From Amphirosellinia nigrospora (taxonomy: Eukaryota > Ascomycota > Sordariomycetes > Xylariales > Xylariaceae), in NCBI GenBank assembly GCA_004123355.1, contig SCHM01000002.1, positions 4,809,569-4,873,568 on the forward strand: DNA of 64,000 bases, given 5' to 3'. Below, piece after piece: positions 11,991 through 23,340 of the stretch (positions are counted from its first letter, which is position 1; each line of letters starts with the position of its first letter). Made by a program: the position numbers and the translations under genes. The notes below the pieces were generated by a model, which had not been told where the DNA came from, searched no databases, and saw nothing but the letters and a program-made list of their open reading frames with translations.

Positions 11991-14786
11991 TTTTAATTAT
12001 TAATAACATATATTTAAAGTAATATTATTTATTAAAAGTAGTTTAAAAATATATAAAAATCGTTAGGTTTAATATTTTAATTATTAATAGTTTATAATAT
12101 TAAAACTTATTAGAATTTAATTATTTTTATGTTATAAAAAATATAAAAATTATAACTAGCTATTAAAAAACTATTAAGAAGTTTTTAGTTATATTTATTA
12201 TTAATAGTACAATATAACTTTATATTAATATATTATTATATATTATTTGTATTTTATTTAGTTTATTAATATTTTTAGCTTTTTTAAATAAAACTATATA
12301 AATTATATATTAATTAGTTTTATATTTATAAGGAAATATTTTATAATATATAAATAATAGTTAAAAATATAGCAAATAAATTTAATAATTATAATAAAAA
12401 TATATTAGAAAAATTTATTATTAGTATTAATTTTAGTTAAAAAAAGCTTAATAAATATATTAAAAAAGCTAAGAATAATAATTAAAATATTTTTATACTA
12501 ATAATATTACTTAGTTTTAAAGCTTTTATATAGTTTAATAAACTGTTTAATAAGTAGTAAAATATATATATAAAATATAATAATAAATAAAATATAAAGT
12601 ACGCTATTAATTTATTAAAATATATATATTATTTTTTAATAAAAATATAATTAATAAATAAAAATATAATAATAAGTTTTAGCTAATTTAAACGAACTAA
12701 TAATTTTTTTATAGTTTAGTTTTAATAAAATATAATAATATTTTTAATATTTATATTTTAATTAATTTAAATATAAATTTTATTATTAAATAATATTATA
12801 TTATTATATAAATATATTATTAATAAAATTTTATTATACTATAAATTATTTATTTTTTAAAATATAATTAATATTAAAATTAATATATAGTATATTATAC
12901 TAGTTAAAATTAGTTAAGCTATTAATAAGCTATTAAATATATTTTGCTTAAATTTATAGCGTTTATATAGAATATATTTTTTATATAAATAGTTTTTATT
13001 ATACTAAAACATATATAATTATTTATTTATAATATTTATTATTCCGAACAAAATAAGTTATTTTTTAGTACTTTTTAAGCTTATTTTATATTATTTATAT
13101 ATATAAAATTATACGTTAATATTATTAATCGTTTATATATAAATATTTTTAAATAAAAAACTATTTAATAAAAAGTAAAAAAAAAAAGCAACGATAAATA
13201 TATATAACTAAAATAGCTTAAAAATTTATATAGTTATTTTTTTTAATACAAATATTTTAACAATTATTAATTCTAGTTTATAAAATATTTTTTAGCGTTA
13301 GCAAAATATTAGTTTTTAGCCTACCGATTATTTTAAAAATAAAATCAAAATATATATTTTAAAATTTATTTTAATATATTAAAAATTAATTTTATATAGA
13401 ACTTTATTATATAGAACTTTACTATATAAATTTTATTTTTATAAAAATAAAAAAATAATAAAATTAAAATTAAATTAACTTAGATTTGCTAAAACTAGCC
13501 CGAAAAATAGTACAGATAATATTAAACCGTTAAATAATATAGTTTTTTTAATTATTATAATTTTAGTTATTAATATATAATATATTTAAAGTTTTTATAA
13601 ATAAAACTTATAACTAAATAATATTTATATAAAAATTATATATTAATTATATTAATTTTAAAATATAAAAAGTAAAAAAAAAATTTTTAAAAAAAGCGTT
13701 TTTTTTTTAAAAAATACAGATCTATTTTTTTTAAAAAAATAAGTTTTTATTTTATTTATAAAAAACTTTATATATTTTTTTTATATTGTTTTTAATTTTT
13801 TATAACTATTTTTTATTTTTATATAATATATATTAATTTTTTATTATATTTAAAATTTTTGTTAGATTTTTTATTATATATTTAATTTTAATTAATTTTT
13901 TTTATTTTTTTTAGTTAAATTTAATTATTATTAAGTTTTTTAATTATAAATTAATTGCTTTATTATATAAACTAAAATAATAATAAATAAAAAACTAAGT
14001 ATATTTATATTATTATTATATTAATTAATATAGTTATTTTGCGGCTATTAAAATAACAGAATAAATAGTATAAATTTAAACGGGTAAACAATAAAATATT
14101 TAAAATTTATAAATATAGCTTAAATAATTAATATATATTAATTATATAATTAAATTAATTAAGCTATATTAAGCTTAAAGAATTAAATATAAAAAAATTA
14201 TAAACGCTATATAAGAACAATAAAAAGCAGTAGTAATAAAAAATAATAACTTTAAAATTTAACGGAGTTTAAAGAATAAGCCGAAATTTACGAACAAAAA
14301 CGCTAAAAACTTCTATTATTTTAAACCTTGCTAAAAAAAAATAGTAAAATAACTAAAAAAAAAGCTTAAAAATTTAATTCTTTAAAGCTAATAATATATA
14401 TTTATTTATTATTTATTAATTATTTTTTATATTAATAATTATATTAATTTATTTTTAAAAAAGTTTATTATTAAGTTAATAGTTTTTTAATTATTTAAAA
14501 ATATAATTTTTATTATATACTAAAGGTTAATATAATAATAGTTTTAAATAATATATTTAATAAAGCTATAATAAATATTAAGCTAGAAACAATAAATAAT
14601 ATTATATTAATATATAAATAAGTTTTAGTATTATAAATAAATTTTTTTTTAAACTAATAAAAAAACTTAGTAGTAAAAAAAAGCTATAAATAAGCAAACT
14701 AGTAAATATGTTTTTAATTTATAATTATATATTAATATATATATTAATTTTATTATATAATTATTTATTAAAATAGGTTTTTATAT

Positions 14787-14880
14787 TAAAAAAAAAAAGC
14801 TATAAAAGAAAGTCCTAGTGTTTAAAAAAAAAAAGCTAAAAAAAAGTCCTAGTGCTTAAAAAAAAAAAACTATAATAAAA
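14787..14880. repeat. Tandem repeat inside the AT-rich element, 30-36 bp unit
   Basis: Two copies of a unit containing AAGTCCTAGTG, each followed by a long A run and GCTA or a similar word, plus a partial third. AAGTCCTAGTG is one of the few GC-containing words in the block, so this is a remnant of older structure. Confidence 0.5.
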
Positions 14881-16062
14881 AGTTGTTTTATTAAATCTAA
14901 TATATTATTAAGATTTTAAATAATTATATTTAAATTTATTTTTTATATATTATTAGTATATTAATTTTGCTATATAAATAATTTTTAAAAGCTAAAAAAT
15001 GCTATAAAATTAAATATAAGTTTTTTTAAGCAAAAAAATTTTATAATTAATAAAAATTTTATAAGTTTTTAGTTTTTAAATTTTAACATATAAAAAAAGT
15101 TTAAAAACTAATTAAAAAAACTAAAATTTTTATAATATATTTATATTTAAAGTAATAAATAAAAACTAGCTAAAATAATTTTTTAGTGCTATAAAAAATT
15201 AGTATTTAAAAAATAATATTTATATTTATTATATTAATTTAGTTTTAAATAAAATTTTGCGGGAAATTTAGCAGCTTTAGAATAATTTATATTTAGTTTA
15301 TTAATTAAAAAAATTTTTGTTTATATTATAAAAAATATTTTATATAGCTATATATTTAACGTTTATATTTAAAAATATTATATTATAGCTTTAATAAAAG
15401 CTTTTAAAAATATTATTATATTTTTATAGCTAATATATTTATATAATATATATTAATTATATATTAATTATTTATTTAGCGGTATATTTTATAATAATAT
15501 ATATTAAGCGTATTATATTATATTTAAAAATATTTATTTAGTATTTATTATTATATAAATAATTTAATATTTTAATATCGATATTTTATAACTTTTAATT
15601 ATTTTTATTTATTAATATATATATTTATTAAAGTTATATAAAAATAGACAAAAAAATTGCTATAAAAATTGTTATAAAAAAAAAAAAAAAAGTATAAACT
15701 TAGTTAAAACTTGTTCGAAAGCAAAAAAACTAAAAAGTTTAATAGTAATAAATAATATAAAATAAAAAATAAATAAGTTCGAAATATATATTTGTTTAAT
15801 TTATTATTAAGATTTATTTTAAAATTAGTATAAAAATTAATATATATTATATAATAATTATAGTTATAATAAGCAATTAATCGATAAATTTTAACGTTAA
15901 TTATAAATAAGCTTTATTTTAATTTATATTGCTTATATTTTTATTTTTAGTTATAGAAAAACTTATTTAAAAAAACCATAAGGTTTTTTTAAGTACTTAA
16001 AAAAACCCATAGGTTAAAGTATATAGTTAACCCATTAACCCATAGGTTTTTTTGGGTACCTA

Positions 16063-16090
16063 GAAAACCATGGTTTTCCGTGGGTACCCA
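16063..16090. repeat. Palindromes at the right end of the hAT-like element
   Basis: GAAAACCATGGTTTTC (16063-16078) is a perfect 16-bp palindrome, and TGGGTACCCA (16081-16090) a perfect 10-bp one. Both lie within 50 bp of the element end and have kept their GC content, unlike the interior. Confidence 0.65.
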
Positions 16091-16112
16091 TGGGTCCCAT
16101 TTCCGAACCCTA

Positions 16113-16120
16113 GCTTGAGA
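16113..16120. repeat. Target-site duplication, right copy
   Basis: GCTTGAGA is identical to 7154-7161 and follows the terminal CCCTA of the element. Confidence 0.75.
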
Positions 16121-16469
16121 GTCTTCTCTAGATGGCCCGAGCTTTCTGCTCAGAGGGGCTCAGACCACTATGGTATACCTAGCACGGTGCAAGACAGAGG
16201 TTCTCTAGCGCTGGTCCACGCTGAACCTCGGCACGTTTTCAATACCCCAATCTGGCCAACCGAATGGGGGAATGTATGTGGTCAATGACGCGAAAGATGC
16301 TAACTCGCTCAACTATCTCCAGTTCAACCATCATCCATCCCGACTACCACCCCACATACAGTACACACACCACAACTGGGCCTCTCTCACTACGCTTGGC
16401 CATTCCTTTTCAATTCGCTTCACACACATTTTCCTTTTCATGTGTCCCCATGCATCGTAGCTTATAGCC

Positions 16470-17632
16470 ATGTCGTCGTTGCCGCCCGACGCCCTGCGCA
16501 AGTCGGCCGCACGAGCGACGCCATCCCGGAATCCCATCCGCAGCCTCGTATCGATGCCACCCAAATGGCTGCACATGTACAGCGACTTCATCACCAAGAA
16601 TGCCCACCAAGTGTCACAGATCGAGAGTGCCTTGCGTTCTCTGACCTACGTTATCCCCGGCCGCTTCCGCGATGCCGAGATCGCCTCCGAGACGGTCCAC
16701 TCGGCGTCCAGCTCCTCGCCCTCTACCACGACTCCGTCCTCCGCAACGCCCTCAACAAGATTCCCTCGCTCTCCGCCGGTAGAATACCCGGCCCCATGCC
16801 CGCTACACGCGCTTCTGGTCCGCCAAGAGCGGCATGTACCGCCGCATCGCCCTGCTGCTGCAGATCATCCAGTACACCGAGTTACTATGGGAGATGGCCG
16901 CCAAGCGACGGGCCAGAAGATCCGTTGGCGCGTAGTCATCATACTCGAAGCTCTCAAGGCCGTGTGCCGTCTCCTGCTGATGCGCATCACGAGCTCGCGG
17001 CCGCTCGTCACCCCGCCACTACCCGAGCGGGAACCCATACCGACCGAGGATGACGGGTCCGACGACGACGCATTGAAGGAGCTGATGGGAGAGGAACCCA
17101 CGCCGAGGGACTTGGACGGCTCTGCCAAGCCTGCTCACGCAAAGGAATGGTCCATGCCGCGGACGAGACAGAATCTACCCAGTCTGCCCAATCCCGGCGA
17201 CGTGGGCTCGTATCTCCAGAGTCGTGTCTTGACCGCCGACGACATCAAGCCCGCCGCTAAGCTGCTTAACACGCTCTCGCGATCTGGCCGGGCTGCTGAA
17301 CTCCTACATATCTTGTCACCGTTGGTCTATGCCGTGGCTCTGTCACGGAGCAAGGACAAGAAGTCCTGGACGCCGTGGATCATCGGACTCAGCATCGAGT
17401 ACACGGCGCGACAACTGCGCGACCGGGGCCTGCGAAGCACCTCCCTCGAACAGGAGGAATGGGGCAAGAGATACTGGGCTTCCGGGTGGTGGACGATGAG
17501 GGGCGCCTTTTACGAAAACGTCACCAAAGGCGTCATCACCGGTGTTCGTCGGCGCATGCCCAGTCTCGTGTCTGGTATACTGGAGGACTATGATACCTCT
17601 GGGAGAATTACTACTTCAGCACGAGTGCTTAA
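16470..17632 (+). CDS. PEX16: Peroxin 16, peroxisomal membrane assembly protein
   Basis: PEX16 inserts membrane proteins into the ER or peroxisome membrane during peroxisome formation. The family is recognised from SQIESALRSLTYVIPGRF (residues 49-66), IRWRVVIILEALKAVCRLLL and LVTPPLPEREPIP, and from the C-terminal YLWENYYFSTSA end. The frame opens at 16470; an internal Met at residue 29, before PPKWLHMYSDF, could also be the start. Reading requires three frames: HS-GVQLLALYHDSVLRNALNK lies one frame over, RYTRFWSAKSGMYRRIALLL lies in a second, and the first resumes at GQKIRWRVV. The breaks fall near 16702 (GG), 16792-16795 (CCCC) and 16910-16912 (GGG), with a fourth near 17593, after which the conserved C-terminus ends at a TAA at 17630-17632. 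Four added bases give 1167 nt (388 residues). The open frame that continues to 17780 is a shadow. Confidence 0.9.
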
Positions 17633-18286
17633 CTTAATTTTTGCTCAAGAAGACCAAATTCCCTCACCGATACCCCTCTATTTTCTGTCTCGTGTAGGCA
17701 TATTTAGGTTACTCGCTTATACTATCTATTGGCTACTTGCAGTTCGGAGCCGGGAAGAGGGGGAACCAAACATTGTATAATAGAAACCGCACTGTTCTTC
17801 TGTTGGTTGGATGATATGACTGAGGACGATTCACTGTATTTTACACCTGTTAGCAACCTCTGGACACATTAGTAAAGATAGACGTCGACCTCGGAGTAAT
17901 GAGAAGATACCCAAAAATCACTTTTGATCTGCCATGGGAACTGAGATATCGACAAGTCAGGACGAATCAAGATTTTGCCTTTTAATAACTACCTAAGTAG
18001 GCATTGAGATAAATGAATGATGGCATCCAATCCGGCATGTACTACTCAGCACTGAGCAAATACCCATTGTATGTCTGTGTCAGCAAGTACCCCTCTGGAC
18101 GCTTCCCTCACCTCTCATTTTGTCTCACTCAGCTCATTTCACTTCATTTCATTTCATTTCACTTCATCTCATCTCATACCTACACCAACAACCCACACAT
18201 AGCAACCCATATTCTCAATAGTTTCTATCCAACCACCTACCAACCCTTCGATTCCCCCAAGCTACACATATCATCACATAAAAATC
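17633..18286. other. Intergenic, with a TTCAT-type pentamer run before the next gene
   Basis: This is the 3' flank of PEX16 and the 5' flank of the TDP2-like gene. A pyrimidine-rich simple repeat (TTTCA/TCTCA units, about 18125-18178) lies roughly 110 bp before the next ATG, where a promoter or 5' UTR would be. No other gene is seen. Confidence 0.55.
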
Positions 18287-19482
18287 ATGAACGAAGCCAT
18301 AAAAACCGCCATCCAAGAAGTCGAGGCGGCAGCCAAGCCGACGGATTCCGTACCATGGGAAGCAGATAAGCCCTTCCCCCAACCGCTATACACGTACAAG
18401 GCCTCGACGCACTCATGGTCGCCATAACCACACCCACACCCACACACTCTACTCCAACCACAATCGAAAACCTCGCCCTGTTCAGCTGGAACATAGACTT
18501 CATGCTCCCCTACGGCACCTCGCGCATGCGCGCCGCATTATCTGAGCTCGAGAGACAGCTGACCAAACTCCCCCCTACGACCGGCGCGGTGATCTTCATA
18601 CAAGAATGCACACCCTCGGACTTGGAAGTCATCGGTGAAGCGGGGTGGGTGCGCGCTGCCTTCGCGCGGACGGACTCGAGTCCCGAGTTCTGGGGTTCGG
18701 GCGGGTACGGGACGACGACGCTCGTCGATCGACGATTGGGGGTGGGGGGTGTGTTTAGGGTGCATTTCGCGCTGTCGCGGATGCAGCGCGATGCGCTCTT
18801 TGTGGATATTTTGTTCCCTGGCGAGGCGCGAGGGACGGTGAGAAGGGGGAGGGAAAGGAGAGAGTTGTGAGACTTTGTAATACTCACCTCGAGTCCCTGG
18901 CGATGGAGCCGGCGTATCGGCCGCCGCAGGCGGCGCTTGCGGCGAAGTTCATGCATGGTGAGGATGTGCATGGGGCGCTTCGTATGTTTTTTTATACTTT
19001 TCTCATTCCATTTATGCATTCATGGCTATCCTTGGTGTTCACTATTCGTCATGAGTTTTCCTACGACTTATCCCCTCCCCTACCTCTTATTCACTGGCCT
19101 CATTTCTATCCTCAAACTAATACCAGCACAGTAGCCGGTGACCTAAACGCAATCCAACCCTTCGACGCACTCTCCACATCGAGAACAACCTCCACGACGC
19201 ATACCTCGCCCTAGGCGGGACGGAGGATAGCGAGGAGGGGTATACGTGGGGTCAGCAGGCGGCGCCGGCGCTGCGGAAGTTGTACGGGTGTTCGCGCATG
19301 GATAAAATGTGGTACTGCGGTGGAGTGGCGGTGCGGAAGTTTGAGCGGTTCGGCGCCGATGTTGAGGTTGAGATGAGCAGGAGAAGCAGAAGATTAGAAA
19401 TTGGGGTGCGTTTGGGTTTGAGAAGGCTTGGGTTACGGATCATTTGGGGGTTTGGGCTATTGTTGATGTTGTTGGTGCGTAA
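18287..19482 (+). CDS. Endonuclease/exonuclease/phosphatase-fold protein, TDP2-like
   Basis: This is an Mg-dependent phosphodiesterase of the EEP fold. The nearest group I recognise is fungal tyrosyl-DNA phosphodiesterase 2-like proteins, which remove topoisomerase 2 from DNA 5' ends. The fold's motifs occur in order: LFSWNID, VIFIQE, CNTHLES, AGDLNAIQPFD and VTDHLGVWAIVDVVG. The ATG at 18287 follows the sequence ATC. One intron, 18982-19131 (150 bp, GTATGT to CACAG), splits the Leu codon before AGDLNA. Four single-base frame breaks occur, near 18421-18423, 18843, 19167 and 19372. Adding one base at each gives 1050 coding nt (349 residues) ending at TAA 19480-19482. The short open frames after each break are shadows. 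The fold is secure; the exact substrate is inferred. Confidence 0.85.
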
Positions 19483-19907
19483 GCATCAGGAGAAGACGAT
19501 GAGCGATGTGAAATGCTGAATTTTAGTCAATTGATGCTCTGAGATCCTGTTCTTGATGTGGTGATGATGGACGCCTGGTTTTGCCCTACGGCTTATAAAA
19601 TTGGGTGGAATTCAAGTAATGACAAGTATATCCTCATAATGGTCAGATGCCTAAAAGATTACATTAAGACCTAAACTGCGATATCGTAGCATGGTCACGA
19701 TACTTATCCATTATAACATACCTCCTAGCATATCTAGGTATATAGGCAGAACTGAGCTCGGTTCTACAAGCCTACAGGGCTTAGCACACAACCCTACTAT
19801 CTACATCACAGTTTTCGGTGCACTAAAGCTACGTATACGATGCGTTTTCATTTAAATGATTGTTTACAGACACAAAGCGAGAAGCAGCTTTACTCGGCTG
19901 TATATGT

Positions 19908-20047
19908 CACGAACCTCGCAAGGGTAGGGTGTAAACATCTGTTGTTGCACAGAGGACCAGTGAAGTCATCTCCGTGGGCTCTATGTGACTACTTGACTAT
20001 ATACAGAGAGTCTCTTTGTCTGTATGCCTAGATCCCTGTTTCCTGGC
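19908..20047 (+). repeat. Dispersed repeat A, copy 1
   Basis: About 140 bp, beginning CACGAACC and ending GATCCCTGTTTCCTGGC. It recurs in the same orientation at 22010-22150 with about 90% identity. The element family is not recognised; a fragment of a long terminal repeat is possible but unproven. Confidence 0.7.
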
Positions 20048-21038
20048 AGTATAAGTATTCGAACGTAGATAGCGGTAATATTCAGTTTAGTAAACATGCC
20101 TCCGGCGCAAATCCTCCGTTCTTATCCCCCCCGGGGGGTCGCGGGACTGGTTGTAGCGCCGCTACGTTGTGGGCGAGCCATAGTAGAGTCTTTGACGATG
20201 TAGATACCTACCATAAGAACAGATAGGGGCGTTATACACGTAGCAACGTTCGATTCCTACCTGCAGGATATTAACGGCGTCGTTTTTACTCCGTGACAGG
20301 GTTACCTTCATAACTCAGGAGTAGAAGCGTGAGCTGGCTCTCTGGGAGGCTGTCATGTGCGTCTATGCCCCGATGATTGCTATCTACAACTTTAAAATAC
20401 CCGGTAGCGCCGAGCAAGTCGTTATTAAAATAGAAAGCTTTGCTGGCGAAGCTCTATTTTAATACGTTGTAAATTAAAGTGCCAAAGCACTTCGATTTAA
20501 ATAGCGGGAATATTCTTGGCTCTTAAACTTCTTCCCTAAACCTCCTATTCCCTAGACCTCTACCCCTTACGCAAATTCATACTTCTAGAAGGGCTCCGCC
20601 CGGGAGGGTTAGACCTTTGGGAATTTGGCCGCCGTCCCTCACGGTCCGGCCCTCGCCCTAGCCGGCCTTTTCGTAACGTGAATTTTTAACCGCAGCTTAT
20701 ATAAGCGTTATATTCGTATTCGACATATAGTAGTTAGTAGGGACTATATTCGCTATTGCGGTACGTAAGCTATATAGTTTATTTAAGTGCGAATACGTTA
20801 TAGTTAATACTTCGATTTAGAGTTTAACTAATTAAAGGCTTATAAAGTCCTTTTTAGCTAATCAAAGGCCTGCAGAATCTATTTAGAGTTTTAAGGGTTA
20901 TTGTTTAACTTTTTAAGCTTTGCTTTTTTTTTTATATTAATTTATTTCGTAAATACTTATTCGAAGGAAGCAAAGCTTTCCAATAAATTGTCTGGCTCAC
21001 AAGAAGCTAAGCAAGCAGTACTTGTCACACATGAGTAC

Positions 21039-21129
21039 GGATAACATAATAGCAACACTTATATAACCGGCGAATACGTAAATGTATAATGAGGTTAAGA
21101 GGGAAGTTAACCTTTAATTATTACTAGCT
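21039..21129 (+). repeat. Dispersed repeat B, copy 1
   Basis: Begins GGATAACATAATAGC and contains CCGGCGAATA and AACCTTTAATTATTACT. A diverged copy lies at 21570-21660. Confidence 0.5.
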
Positions 21130-21569
21130 TATTATCCCCAGAATCCTCAAGCTCCCAATCATTAGGTACACTAAAACGTAGCGCTACGCATGGTTTTGGT
21201 ACTCTACGAATATGATTGAGCATCTTCTCACGAAAACAGGATTGGTTTGGTTGGTGATCCCAAAGCCGCATAGAAAGGCACCAGAAATACTGGTTTCAGT
21301 ATTTAAAGATGAGAACCACTGGTGTCATAAGTCTAGTACACGTATAGGGGCCCAGTACATGTATAGTCAACTGCAGAAGGTCAAGTGCTGGACTTGACAA
21401 CGTTCTACCTTTTGTAGTGTTGTGGTATAGTGCGCAGTGCTATATCATAACACACTGGGATTATACTTACCCAACGGCCTTCTTTTCAGCCTGGATTCTC
21501 CGCCGCCAAAGTTGTATGATGCTAGATAAAGAATGCTGCAGATAGGTTAGTATCACAACAAATAAATAC

Positions 21570-21660
21570 CGGATAACATGACTACATTACCGGGATAGCC
21601 GGCGAATATACATATAATAATTATTAGATAAGCCTTAACCTTTGATTATTACTGTCTTTA
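21570..21660 (+). repeat. Dispersed repeat B, copy 2
   Basis: Begins GGATAACATGACTAC and contains GCCGGCGAATA and AACCTTTGATTATTACT, matching copy 1 in order and orientation with perhaps 70% identity. Confidence 0.5.
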
Positions 21661-22009
21661 TTTAACCCGTAACCCTTTCGACGGCCGTTCTATACAATAC
21701 ACCTCGTAAAAGTTGGGTTTATGCCACCCAAAGACGCAGGACTGGAAGAATACCTAAGGATACAAGTGAGATGGTGGCTCCAAGTTCGTGCATATAAGGA
21801 GGGTTGGTGTAATGTTGACAGCCCAAGTAATTATTAAATATTTACTTAGGTGTGTTTACCTTGGAACCCCACGACCCTGCTGCTTAGGAGGGCATGGTCC
21901 GCCGTAATACTTCGAGCATTCTAACCATGTGCCTATGTCGGTCTTCTCCGTTATCTCAGGGCCTAGAGTTCTAGTTGCGACCTACCCTTTCGTTTTCAAG
22001 CCCACCTGC

Positions 22010-22150
22010 CACGAACCTTGCAGGGTGGGGTGTAAACATCTGTTGTTGCACAGAGGACCAGTGAAGCCATCTCCGTGGGCTCTATGTGACTATATAGCTA
22101 TATACGGGGAGTCTCTTTGTCTAGTCCGGTCTCTGATCCCTGTTCCTGGC
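22010..22150 (+). repeat. Dispersed repeat A, copy 2
   Basis: The core word GGTGTAAACATCTGTTG and the following 60 bases are nearly identical to copy 1. The copies differ mainly by C/T and A/G transitions plus a few indels, as expected after light RIP. Confidence 0.7.
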
Positions 22151-22949
22151 GCCACCACTCGGCTTTATATCGATAGGTAAGGATGCCAGAATACAGGTCG
22201 GGTGCGCAGACGCAAGTGACGGCCTCTCAGAGAACCTTTTCACTGCCAGACGGCTCGCTTGTGCTTCTGGGCCATCAAAATGTCTCGAGCCCGGGAAGCG
22301 AGGCTATTGAGATAGGATAATGTATAGGCTAGAAACTCTAAGCCTGGTTGTTTGCGTTAATAAAGTCCATGTTGAAGCTAGACTTGTTGATTCTCTAAGT
22401 CTACAGGGACACCACCGCGCAATTCGTCTTTCCACATCACACTTTCGGGTCCCGAAACACTACACTTGTAACTCCTACTTCTGAGACTAAGCTGGACCGC
22501 TCACGCCGTCTCAATATAGCAACTAGAGCCTACTTCTGGGTGCCCTAGGGCATGCCAACTGTAACCCTCCAGTTGCTAGTGAATAACCAAATCGTTGTTT
22601 GTTGGTACAAGTAGATACCAGAATTTGTCGGTATAGTAACCGGCCAGATTTCGACGGGTACCTACCTCCAACGCTATGTCGTCGACGAATCCCTCACCGA
22701 AAATCACTTCCTCATGAAGCCCAGCGTAGCCGGTTGATACACATTTCCCGCGACCCAATTCCCAGGATCCCGCCCTCCAACTCCCATCCGATCTAGACGT
22801 CACATGTTAGGTACCCCGACTCGAAAGCATCCCATACACTGCCGACTTCACATGTCAGTGAAATCCTCCCCTCTCATCGCATTCTATTGCACTATTCTAG
22901 CGGTGAGGGCACGGTCGTCCAAGGCGAATGGACGACCGCAGGCGATAGC

Positions 22950-23340
22950 TTAGTCTGCCTGGCGAGAGGCTAGACCCTGGTACCCGTCTCCGCACATTTG
23001 TTTGCGTCGTGCCGGGCCGGGCGCGGCTCTTTTCGCCCTGGTTGTGGTATAGGGTGTGTGTCGCCTTCCTCCATAGGTGTAATCGTAGTAGTAGGGAGGT
23101 GGATAGGTATACTCGACATTCCTCGCAGATACATGCAGGGAAGACGGTTCGCCATCCCAATTGGCCTCTACCCCTCCCGACCTTGATTGACTCACCGTCT
23201 TTTCGATGACGATGATTCCTCTGGTGTCCCCTAGCGAAGTTTCGGTAGCGAGTCGTTTGAGCCAGAACCCGTCCGCCCTGGAGTAGTAGGAGTCGGCAAC
23301 AGGCGAGGGGGAGGGGAAGGAGGAGGGGGAGAGGGGCTAG
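22950..23340 (-). CDS. Possible exon of an unrecognised small gene
   Basis: One minus-strand frame stays open for about 130 codons without a Met at its start. It begins with Pro/Ser-rich sequence (SFPSPSPVADSYYSRADGF), continues with LKRLATETSLGDTRGIIVIE, and ends in a Tyr/Pro-rich patch (YTYPPPYYYDYTYGG) and a basic tail. The middle looks like conserved protein; neighbouring frames are Arg-rich shadows. A CCTAG at the upstream edge could be a splice acceptor, and GTGAGT right after EKT could be a donor, so the true gene may be longer and split. I see no secure start exon. Function unknown. Confidence 0.35.

Larger units (their letters stand above)
7162..16112. mobile_element. RIP-degraded hAT-like DNA transposon (8951 bp), possibly with nested insertions
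   Basis: The left end reads TAGGGTTTGGA (7162-7172). The right end, on the other strand, reads TAGGGTTCGGA. The single difference is C to T, as RIP would produce. The ends fit the hAT terminal pattern (pyrimidine-A-purine-N-G), and a perfect 8-bp duplication flanks them. The interior is extremely AT-rich, mostly T/A runs with AGCT and CG islands and few CA or TG steps, the footprint of heavy RIP; no frame above about 70 residues survives. The left edge has a 28-29 bp subterminal repeat; the right edge still carries GC-rich palindromes. Nearly 9 kb is long for a hAT element, so other repeats may be nested inside. No transposase can be read, so the superfamily call rests on the ends only. Confidence 0.65.
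19483..22949. repeat. Repeat-rich, partly RIP-affected stretch without genes
   Basis: About 3.5 kb in which GC-rich patches (20100-20200, 20590-20670) alternate with AT-rich, CG-retaining patches (20690-20980). It contains two dispersed-repeat pairs, listed separately. No open frame with recognisable content is present. I read it as overlapping fragments of old mobile elements, of families I cannot name. Confidence 0.55.

Noticed and set aside
7162-16112. CRISPR-like or centromeric array in the AT-rich block
   Set aside because: No regular spacer pattern or long satellite; the borders point to a transposon and the composition to RIP.
16442-17053. A 203-residue plus frame overlapping PEX16
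   Set aside because: Only a short central part is real PEX16 sequence; the rest is shadow. It is explained by frame breaks, not by a second gene.
17633-17780. Extra C-terminus of PEX16 with a hydrophobic segment
   Set aside because: The conserved PEX16 end lies in the next frame and stops at 17632; this tail is readthrough of 3' flank.
20240-20270. Possible tRNA B box (GTTCGATTCC)
   Set aside because: No A box at the right distance and no cloverleaf could be formed.
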